NCBI GenBank assembly: GCA_004369085.1
Contig: ML210535.1
Coordinates: forward strand, 1-17,869
Length of the DNA: 17,869 nucleotides
Direction of reading: 5' to 3'
Origin: Coprinopsis marcescibilis
Taxonomy: Eukaryota > Basidiomycota > Agaricomycetes > Agaricales > Psathyrellaceae
Shown here: positions 1 through 8,325 of the stretch, one piece after another
Position numbering within the stretch: the first letter of the stretch is position 1
How the letters are laid out: the number at the start of each line of letters is the position of its first letter
Translations under genes and position numbers: made by a program
The notes under the pieces: generated by a model
Told to the model about the DNA's origin: nothing
The model's input: only the letters and a program-made list of their open reading frames with translations
Databases searched by the model: none

Positions 1-6
1 AATTTG

Positions 7-57
7 TCCGGACACGTACCCGTCCTAAACGCCCAAAACCGCCAAATCGTGTCCGGA
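7..57. repeat. 10-bp inverted repeat around TCCGGACACG
   Basis: TCCGGACACG at 7-16 is matched exactly by its reverse complement CGTGTCCGGA at 48-57, leaving a 31-nt spacer. The left arm contains the palindrome GTCCGGAC. It sits at the window edge, so it cannot be told whether it is the end of a longer repeat or mobile element, or a local hairpin. No coding sequence is attached. Confidence 0.4.
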
Positions 58-635
58 TTCCACCCCAACCTTTACCCTGATATTCGGGGGTCCTGCTCCG
101 CACTCCTTTAGGGTCAAGGTCGCTACTATGCCTGGAGACGACTTTCCGGCTGACGCTTCTAGAAACCCGCAAACTCGAATGATCATCATCCTCAAGCCTT
201 AGAAGTTAGAGTTCACCGATTCTCATCCATTGCACCCAAATTGCACCTATCTGGGGTGATGCCGTCTTAACTACGACCGCCCATAATCTTTGTGTGCCTA
301 GATTTGTAAACCACCGATATAACTTTCTGTCAGTCACGAAAGGGCGAAAAAAGAGGAGGTATGTCTATATCTGTTACCAGGTCCGGGTTTCTTTGATGTC
401 AGATACTAGACTGTTTATTGACAGGTTTACTAAAGTATTTATGTACCCAGGCCTGTCCCCCGCTAGCGAGCCTTTCTTTTCCTCTTTCCTGCTGCTTACC
501 TCGACTTCATGCTGAATTGAGCCTGTCCTTCTCGCCTGACGACCAGCGCCGCCGGAACCTGAGGGCCTTATCAAAGAAGGATCGCAGCTCGACGAAGGTT
601 CTGAAGCGAGCTGCAAGTTGTACCCGCGCTCCCTG
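58..635. other. Upstream region of the DUF6533 gene, no gene seen
   Basis: Only short unsupported frames are present. The part from about 460 to 635 is pyrimidine-rich and probably contains the promoter and 5' untranslated region of the gene starting at 636. The frame of that gene is open back to about 540 but contains no ATG there. Confidence 0.5.
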
Positions 636-2706
636 ATGTTTCCGACCCAGGAAGACGTGGATCTTTCGAACAAGACCACACTGTGGCTATTCAGTGCCGT
701 TCAAGACGTGCGATACAGCATTAGCGCAGCCCATGTCCTCCTACTGTACGAGTGGATCACCAAGTACGTCACGTCGTCCGACTTTTGTATCATACGAAGT
801 CTTCCCCGGACCTACTTCATCTGATTCTCTACTTCTCTATCCTCCATTCGAGATACTTATTGTCTTCTTTTACTTTTACAGCATCCAGGACGAGCTGAGA
901 TTGGCAAGTGCCTCGAGTCGGCTATCTATAGACTGTATTCCCATGGGTTAACGCCTCATGCTTGATTCTCTTGGGCTTCTGTCCATTTAGGTCTGTCGGG
1001 GTTCGTGGACATCCGTGAAGGTAGCTTACCTCCTGTGTCGCTACTATCCACTTCTATACTGGCCCTTCTTTGAATGGGCTTTCCTTGGGGAGCATTCTGT
1101 GGCTTCATGTGATAACATTGTCCGACCCATCCATGCGTTCTTCATGCCGATGGTAAGTCTGTGCTCTAATTAGACTGTATGATGTTCTGATACATGATAT
1201 GCTCGGCTGTACAGGTCCTTTCTGCTCAAGGTGCGTATATCCCCGATGGCAAAGCTCCGCTACTGATCGTTGTTCTGGTCAAACAGCCGTCCTATTCATG
1301 CGAGCGTATGCGTTCTCGGGAAGAAACGTCCTCGTCTTGATCCTGCTTTCGTTGTGCTATGGCTTCCTCACTGGGACACACATATGGTTGTTTTGGGTGA
1401 ACGTTCCTACATTCCTGTCGGACCAAGGCATCCGCGCACACGCACTCAAACTGGGCTTTGGATGTTTTCCTGACTATCGAGTGAGGGCCCTTGGTGGGCG
1501 TGTCGGGGTAGGTCCATTACCCGTGTTGCGTTTCTCGCCGTAACTGACGACCCGCTCTCCCAACAGATTTCAATGGTAAGAAGATAGATTTTTAGATGTG
1601 GGCGATGCTTGATCAGAATGAACCTCAGCTTGCGGTAGTGTCGATGGACCTGCTTTCCTTGATTATCGTGATTTTCGTAAGTCTACACATGCCCGATGGC
1701 TACTCTTGCGCTGCTCAACGAGATTCCAGTACTGTTTGCGTAGACCCAGTCGCCAGACTTCGCTTGGTCGATACTTCTTGCGCCAGGGTATGTGCATCCT
1801 CCTCCGTGTTCGGTGTTTGACAGCGCTAAACTAAACTGAAGGTCTCAGTTCCTTCGCATTTACATCTATCATTGGAAGCATTGGACTTGGAATATACTTC
1901 AAGTGCGTCCCATTTCTTTGCTCTCTGGCTCGACTCTGATGTTTTGTTAGGGCTCAAGGCTCTCGAGGAGGCATTAGCCTTCCATTCCTCTTCGTACTCC
2001 CCGATATCTTGGTCAGTCCTCTCTCGCAAAGCCGAGTGTATATCACGGCAACACTGACGTTACTATCATAAACCCATGCATTCGCCATCGCCGCTCTCCC
2101 CTTTCCATTTGCGACTATCTCTGTCGTAAATTCCGACTCCACCATCTGTCTATCACCCATACCCGGATCCCATGGTCAATGACAACATCCACTACGCGGC
2201 ACGCAGGCCTGCAGATTGTAAGTTCCCACATCCCGTTTATCCAATTCAATGCACCTTGTGCCATCCATCTTTTTCTCATTAAAATATCCTGATTCGACCG
2301 CCAACGATCGATCCGTTCACCCAGCCACCCAACCGCTCCCTGATCGTTCCATGAATTCAATTCATACGGCTGCTGCGCAAATTTCGAAATTCCTGATCAA
2401 TTAATTCGCATATCACCGTGCTATCTGTGTCCCTCGCTGACTCAACGATTCTAATTTTGCTTTCTTTCTAGAATTCTGCAACTTCGAAGCAGGACGATGC
2501 TTTCGGACAGTCAGATCTCGAGGCTGCATTCGCGGATTGTCAGGGAGGCGCTGCGGAGCAGGAATGGGAGTCGAACGGTGGTGGACTCAGATGTGGAGGG
2601 ACAGCAGCAGCCAGTGCACCAGCAGTTGCAGTTGCAACACCCGGAGCGCGACCGTCGCACCTCCAGAATTGTACAGTCCGATATGTGGATTATCGAAGAC
2701 ACATAA
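636..2706 (+). CDS. DUF6533 domain multi-pass membrane protein
   Basis: Proposed exons are 636-763, 882-903, 991-1152, 1215-1230, 1287-1507, 1596-1676, 1757-1787, 1842-1902, 1951-2011, 2207-2217 and 2472-2706, about 342 aa. The N-terminus (VRYSISAAHVLLLYEWIT, then IQDEL, then KVAYLLCRYYPLLYWPFF) is the DUF6533 signature of Agaricomycete integral membrane proteins. Further family-like segments are RAYAFSGRN, GCFPDY, GRYFLRQG and LPDILACRLILQLR. Hydrophobic stretches suggest six or seven membrane helices, followed by a hydrophilic, Arg/Gln-rich C-terminal tail. The function of the family is unknown. The ATG at 636 is the first in frame. The second intron (904-990) needs a GC donor (GCAAGT). Exons of 22, 16 and 11 nt are required to keep the family motifs in frame. 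The acceptor of exon 6 is less certain (1566 or 1595). The family call is firm; a few boundaries are inferred. Confidence 0.87.
904..990 (+). other. GC-AG intron in the DUF6533 gene
   Basis: The codon frame on both sides requires an intron from 904 to 990. All GT dinucleotides in the stretch (908, 917, 935, 947) leave the wrong phase. The GC at 904 in G|GCAAGT, which matches the strict donor consensus of GC-AG introns, gives the right phase and joins DELRL to VCRGSW. Confidence 0.65.
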
Positions 2707-4233
2707 ACTTTTGCAACGCCGCAAGTTCTCTTTGGCACATCGCCACTGGACAACCCATGGGACACGGAGCGAACGAACAGAAAGTCGAAGCCAATCACGG
2801 GGCCCCGCCTCGAGAGTTGTTGGACGAGCTATGTGTTTATTAATCGTCCGCCACGACATGTTCAGTCTAGACTCTAGAGCCAAGTTTGTGCCAATTGTCA
2901 CCGTCAACATGCCCACTCTCCCAGGTTCTGCCACACACCGTATGAAGCCGACCTGATTTCAAGTTCATCTCCTTTCAAGCTACTGCAATGGGTAAAAACA
3001 CCACCGTCAGCCTCAAGCGCCCAGGGACCCATTAGTGTTTCATCAACAACGACACACTGCCGTTGGCGCGTTTTAGGCGAATTTATACCACCGGATTCCA
3101 GAAGAGGCCTCCCTCATCCGCACATTGAGCTCTCGGTGCCGACTTTATGACCACGAGAATGGACGGTGGAATCAGTCAAGCCCGACTCGGTGTGGTATAT
3201 CGTACCGACACCCCCAAATTCCAAAACGCTTTTTTACGTGAAGAAGCAGTATGTATCTCTGTACACCGTTATTTGACAGTCCACACATACACAACCCTTT
3301 GAATCCATCCCACGAATTGTCGATCAGTCATTCATTCATTTCATCCCAAGAAGTTTCATTTGCACATACGCTTCTTTCTCACCTCACGCTTTGTCGTTGA
3401 TTTTATAACACCGGTCCTTACATACATACAGACAATTCAATAGAGTTTTCACTCTTGACCTATCAATATTACTTTCTGTACGTAATATATCTTACATAGC
3501 CTACTACATACATACGTTGAATAGGATGCCACAAAATGACATGTCAGTAGTTAGTGATGCTCCAGCGCTTAACTTTGAGTACTAACAGAGTTTAGCCCCG
3601 ATTTCATTCCGTTTAAACGTTCAGCCGACACAGCTTCCAAGGCTCAGGAGAGGGAGTTAGGGGTTAGGCTTGGAAAGATCCGCCCCAAATTTGAAAGTCC
3701 CGAGTTCATAGGAAAGACGCACATAAGCTTGGTAAGTACACAAGCAGCTGCGGCGTCGAACAGTTGGCAGAGACGAGTGCGCATGCGATGGATGCACTGT
3801 GCATGCACTAACATACCAATATCCTGTTATCTTTGTATGTAAACTGCGATAAGGGGGGGCGCTCACATCTCAAGTGGAAATTGGAGTGCGAGTAAAGTTA
3901 GGCAGGTTCCCATCGTCCCATGCTATCTGTAATTGGACGGAGACTCGAACGTGCACATGCAAAAAACTCGAAACTTAAAAGTTATAGATATAGGTACAAG
4001 GTATATAGTAACGCATCTCGCAAATGCTGTAACTAGCAAAACAAAACCAAAGACGAGGGTATGGAATGGGAAGGAAGTTGTAAAGTGGTAGGAGAAGGAC
4101 ATAAAGCTCGTCGTCAATGTGAAGTGGTATAAAATTTGCGTTGGGCAGGCGGACGGGAGACATTGGGGACTGTGGAGGCATGAGGAAAGGGGGTGAGTGG
4201 GAGGCGCAGCGTATCGAGTTGCGGAGGCCAGAA

Positions 4234-4258
4234 GGGGGAGGAGGGAGGGATGAGAGGG
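4234..4258 (+). other. G-quadruplex motif
   Basis: Four G-runs on the plus strand (4234-4238, 4243-4245, 4247-4249 and 4256-4258) are separated by loops of 4, 1 and 6 nt. This fits the usual G3+N1-7 rule. It lies about 450 bp beyond the stop of the minus-strand gene to the right, so that gene's RNA would carry the C-rich strand. Folding is a prediction from pattern only. Confidence 0.5.
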
Positions 4259-4338
4259 CTGGTAAGGCGACATCAATTACTTATGAGCAACACTACACGA
4301 GCACCTCAGAAATAAACGACAACAATAAACCGACCAAC

Positions 4339-4401
4339 TCTGATTTTTCGAAACACGTTCAAGGGTTACACTAAAAGAAGATCGAACATCGAAAAATCAG
4401 A
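4339..4401. repeat. 13-bp perfect inverted repeat, 3' flank of minus-strand gene
   Basis: TCTGATTTTTCGA at 4339-4351 and TCGAAAAATCAGA at 4389-4401 are exact reverse complements with a 37-nt spacer. The site is 304-366 nt past the stop codon of the 4705-6348 minus-strand gene. It could form a stem-loop in its 3' untranslated region, or near its polyadenylation site. It has no U-run typical of a bacterial-type terminator and none is expected here. Confidence 0.55.
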
Positions 4402-4704
4402 AAGCGGCTTGTAGCTGCAAGGACGAACAAGGTCAAGGGGATGCAAGACAACGCGAGTTTCTCTAACATGGCGAAAGAGCCGAGAGACGGAAGACACGCG
4501 ATGCTGGAAGAATGGAGGAAGAAGCAAGCAGCGGTTTTAAAAAGGTGTTGCTAATGGGTCAAGCGCTGATCCTTCGAGAACCAGTCGAATTAAAGAGATC
4601 TCCAGCATCGAGAAACTAGGATAAGAAAGAAGATTGAACGGTGTAGTAGGCTGTTGCGAGTGATAGCAAAACGGCATGGGACGAACGGACGAGTGTACCA
4701 TTCT

Positions 4705-6348
4705 TTACATTCCACCGTACGCATCCGCAGGGTCGTAGAAGGTCTGCGAGGACATCGGTCGTTTCTTATTGGCGTTGGTCGTGGTTGCATCCGGGGCAGA
4801 TCCCGACGATACACTAGCAGCAGCAGGCGCAGGAGTTGCACGTGCAGCAGCAGCAGAAACCGTATCAGGGTTCATAACCACAGGCGTCTTAGCGTCGCGC
4901 TTCAGCTTCGCATACGTTCCATCATCAACATACGCAGGCGGGGCAAGTTCATCACCTTCATTCCCACCAACCCTCGTTAACGGCGCGGAAACGTTGTTCG
5001 GGAACTGCGGCTGCATCGGCGAGGGCTGATCAGAGAACGGGTTCGGGAGATGGCTCGAAACAGTGTTGCTGCGGTTCACATTGGCACCGGTGTTCTGCAC
5101 GGTCAAGGCAGCAGCGGCAGCAGCAGCTGCTGCCGCAGATCCAGAACCAGCCGAGGACTGAGAGAGATGGGACGAGTTGCTGGTGGCGTAGTTGCTGTAG
5201 GGTCGTGGTTGACCGTATCCTGGCTGGAATTGATGGGGAGGCGGGGTACCCCTGTATGCTGCTGCTGCTGCTCCCATGGCGCCGACGCCGGCAGCGGCGC
5301 CATAGGCAGAGCCATACCCATCGGGTGCTTGGTTGTACATATTCTGTCCCCCTGCGTACGGAACGGGTGGGGCACCGAATGGGCTCGGGGCGCCATATGG
5401 TTGCGGAGTGCCCGCGGGACGGCTGTCGTAGGAACGCATGGAAGCGGTGTCGGAGAACGGGTAGGCCATCGAAGGGGGAGGCGGGAGGTTGGCACGGCGT
5501 TCGACCATGCTCGGTGGTCGTGGAGTGCGGGGTGCGAGCGGATCATCGTCCTTCTCATCCAGCATCAACGCCGAGCGACGGAACTTGTTCGCATCCCACT
5601 TCTCGTTCTGCTTCTTCCTGAAGCGACGCTAAAAGGCAACAACAGTTTGCTTAGTGAGGCCTGTGTGGAGATAGATGCGTATGAAACTCACAACGATGAA
5701 CCCGGCAAAGATGGCGATGCCAATAATACCAATGATGACACCAGCGACGATACCGATGGTTGTTCCGGTCGTGTTGGAGGTGGCGGACGCGCCGCTCTTG
5801 TCGGACACATTCGTTGTGGCCGCAGGGAGGTTGTCTACCGTCTCCGTTATCGTTCTAAATACGGGGGCGGAGGACGAGTTCAATCCTCTGGATGACTGTC
5901 AGAGGAACGTGAGCGGCAGTCTCGCCAGTAACAAATTCACACCGCACGTACAACGCTCTCGGAGATACTGGGGGATGCAGTTGGCCTTGGTGCCGAAGTG
6001 CTTGCACTTCGGATGCTGGAAGGAGCTGGGGTCGGCCTCTGCGACGAGCTTGAGGAACTCGAGGACGAGGAAGACGAAGATGAAGACGAAGACCTGGACG
6101 ACGAGGAGGAGGACGAGGACCTGGAGCGACGGCGAGAAGTGGTCTCATCGTCGTCGTCGTCAGTTGGTGTCGGCGCCGGGATGGTACGAGTGAAAGTAGC
6201 AGTAGTATTCGCTATTCCCTCGATTTCAACACGCGGCTGACGGCAGTTCAGAGGAAAACAAAAACGTACGGAGGGTCAAAACCTGGGTAGTGGTGACAAC
6301 GCTCCCCCTCTGCCTCTTCTCCAGCATCCTCCTATGCGCACCAAGCAT
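4705..6348 (-). CDS. Single-pass membrane protein, Ser-rich ectodomain, Ala/Pro-rich tail
   Basis: Minus-strand exons are 6348-6283, 6236-5952, 5895-5692 and 5628-4705, 492 aa, all phase 0. The order is: short basic N-terminus with EKRQRG (residues 10-15); Ser/Thr/Pro region with uninterrupted serine runs of 8 and 17; one transmembrane helix (about 164-185) rich in Gly, Ile and Val; Arg/Lys stop-transfer segment RRFRKKQNEKW; FRRSAL; then a long low-complexity cytosolic tail with polyalanine, a PPAY motif (WW-domain ligand type), NPFSD (EH-domain ligand type) and the C-terminus DAYGGM. There is no cleavable signal peptide by eye. The layout resembles fungal wall-stress sensor or linker proteins (Mid2/Wsc-like in architecture, not in sequence), which is inference. 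The first intron is the least certain: donor GTTTTG at 6282, acceptor at 6237. It looks paralogous to the 8326-9788 gene. Confidence 0.82.
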
Positions 6349-6491
6349 GTTTCCATATTGTTGATTTTCCATTATTTTCCTTCAGAGCAGCAAGAAACAC
6401 GAGACACGGGCGTATTATTCAATCTTGAGGCGGCGTTGAACGTTGAAATCCCACAGGGAATTTTGGCCTGGCGGAAGTGGTTCGTCCTATT

Positions 6492-6520
6492 CGTCGGCTG
6501 GTACTCGAACCAGCAAGACG
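6492..6520. repeat. Imperfect hairpin upstream of the 492-aa gene
   Basis: GCTGGT at 6497-6502 pairs with ACCAGC at 6509-6514 around a 6-nt loop. The outer CGTC (6492-6495) pairs with GACG (6517-6520) across small bulges. It lies about 145-170 nt upstream of the start codon on the minus strand and may fall in the 5' leader. One strand contains GGTTCGAG, which recalls a tRNA T-arm, but no D-arm or acceptor stem accompanies it. Confidence 0.3.
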
Positions 6521-7342
6521 GCAGACGATAAACAGAAAGTAAAGATCGTGGGTGATAAAAGACGGGAAAGGTTTTAGGAGCAGAGAGCACAGACAGGGAA
6601 CGACGGTGAGAGGCGGAAACAGAGGCTATTGCTCGCAGCAACTCCCAGCAAGTCCACATCAGATCGTAGCCAAGGCCGTAACCAACACCAACTTTTGATT
6701 TCATTTCTCCATCATCCCCGCGACAATTGCCTCACCCCTGCCTTGCATTTCTGTGGGCGTTGGAGCACCCACGACAGGCGATTGAAAGCGCAGGAATACA
6801 AGGCCAGTATACATTAACCAGCCTAACCAGGTTTTGGCAAAATCTCCCAGTCGTCAAGCACAAGCCCCAAGACCTAAGACCCGACGCCCCCACTCCACTC
6901 TCGCGTGGGACTCGGTCAGGCTGGTTTCCCTGACAAACCGCACCCCAAGGCGGGCGACCAACAAAGGAATTCAGTGGAGCCACTACAAGGCTCCCCTGGT
7001 TCAACTTTCGGCCCATTCCCAGCCCATTTCGGTGAACAAAGGCCAAGGGAGCTGTACCCAGAGATGCACCACATGTTGGTTGCTGTGGGCTTCAGGGCAA
7101 CTGATTCTGGATGATAGATGAATACAGGGCTAGAGGGGAACCAGAGCCCACAACTACCAAGTACCCTTTGTAGATCATTCAACATTAACGAACAGTTGCA
7201 CCTCTGTCAACAGAAGCGACAGAAAACGCGGTGCACGTTCACCAAGCCTTCCCAAGCCCACAAAGTAAACGGTTTTCGAAGCCCAACAATGTGCGTGTGC
7301 TCATGACGACGCCAACCGCACTGCGCATGATTGGCAGCCTCA

Positions 7343-7709
7343 TGATAACATGATTATCATACGAAGTAACTTTCTGATAAATGATCAAGAACGCTTAACA
7401 GCAGGCAGCACGACGACTGGCGACGATCATGATAAATGAGACCGGTACCCATCCAGCTATGTGGGGCCTTACTATCATAGCACAGGAAGTAGGGGAAGTA
7501 GAACCGTGGAACCACTACTTGAAAGCGTATAAGTAAACCTGACTTTATCAACTTCCAAGTAACACGTTCCAGCTACGACAGCAGCCACGTCTCTCACCAG
7601 CCACCTTCCAAGTTCCAAGCCCGAGTTCTACCGACACAGAACCCAGAACCCACCACCAAGCCAACCTTGCAAGAAATTTAAAACCAGAGAGAAATTTAGG
7701 GTATGATAA
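7343..7709. promoter_or_regulatory. Cluster of six GATA-factor motifs (TGATAA)
   Basis: TGATAA occurs at 7343-7348, 7375-7380, 7430-7435 and 7704-7709, and reversed (TTATCA) at 7354-7359 and 7545-7550. The first two sit in a 7-bp inverted repeat, ATGATAA-N5-TTATCAT (7342-7360). Fungal GATA factors (AreA/Nit2, White Collar, siderophore repressors) bind HGATAR. The cluster is 1.0-1.4 kb upstream of the 492-aa gene and downstream of the 432-aa gene. Binding is inferred from the motif only. Confidence 0.4.
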
Positions 7710-8325
7710 AATAAGTATATACAATACACACAAACTAGTAGGTGCACTAAGAATGTAACATTTGCGTAGACAGGTATTTAGGGTCGGCGCACGAACCAGG
7801 GAATAAAAAGAAGTTACGCAAAGAAAAAAGGGGGAAGCCAAGATGGCGAGCGAGCAACGGCAAGTGGGAGTAGTAGTGGTTTCGTGATGTGTCAGGTGGG
7901 GTACAGGCCGCGAGAGTGGTTGCAAGGGTAAGCAAGGCAGGTGGCAGTCGAAGGAATTAAAAGTCATAAGGCTAGCAGAACCTCTATCAAGACCGGCGGG
8001 AAAGGCGACCTGACAGGTAGTCATGACCGAGAATACACGAGCGAGAGAGGGGCATGAAGAAGAATTTTTAACCAATTGCACAAAAAATAAAATAATTTAC
8101 AAACACCAGGAAACCAGCTTGAACCTCTCCCGCCCCGACCAAAAAAAGAGAGGCAAGGTATCAGCAGCCACGCAGTGGTAACAATCAAACGAGCATAGTT
8201 GTTTGTGTGTCGCAGCGCATCAAGCGTGGTAGTCCCGAAACCGAAAAATAGGTGGCAAGAAACGGGGTTGGACATGAAGAAGGTACGACAGCAAATGGCA
8301 GCACCGTAGAACGCCTTGCGGCATT

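Larger units (their letters stand above)
2707..4704. other. Intergenic region between convergent genes
   Basis: About 2 kb between the stop of the DUF6533 gene and the stop of the minus-strand gene that follows. No frame with family resemblance or convincing splice structure was found. The stretch 3300-3540 is AT-rich with short CATACATAC and CATTCATT repeats. The stretch 4140-4265 is strongly purine-rich on the plus strand, so pyrimidine-rich in the minus-strand transcript. The right-hand 300-500 bases probably carry the 3' untranslated region of the 4705-6348 gene. Confidence 0.5.
6349..8325. other. Intergenic region between the two membrane-protein paralogues
   Basis: About 2 kb without a supported gene. 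The left part should be promoter and 5' leader of the gene starting at 6348. The right part, about 7600-8325, is pyrimidine-rich on the minus strand and should include the 3' untranslated region of the gene ending at 8326. A cluster of TGATAA motifs lies at 7343-7709 and one more at 6553-6558. Confidence 0.5.

Noticed and set aside
2537..2956. 139-codon plus-strand frame overlapping the last exon of the DUF6533 gene
   Set aside because: The frame continuing from ACRLILQLR through the 2472 acceptor is the one consistent with the family; this one is a shadow.
3923..4276. 117-codon minus-strand frame
   Set aside because: It falls in the purine-rich strand opposite a pyrimidine-rich 3' flank; no domain or splice context.
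5050..5895. Long plus-strand frame of 281 codons
   Set aside because: It is antisense to the last two exons of the 492-aa gene, crosses its intron, and has no recognisable domain.
5998..6240. Plus-strand frame with a long Asp/Glu tract
   Set aside because: It is the exact antisense of the serine tract of the minus-strand gene; TCN/AGY serine codons read backwards give acidic codons.
6480..6530. tRNA-like GGTTCGAG loop on the minus strand
   Set aside because: No anticodon arm, D-arm or acceptor stem; the T-stem pairing has the wrong loop size.
7548..8081. 177-codon minus-strand frame
   Set aside because: It lies in a pyrimidine-rich 3' flank, lacks an ATG at its start, and shows Cys/Ser/Leu/Pro composition typical of random frames in such DNA.
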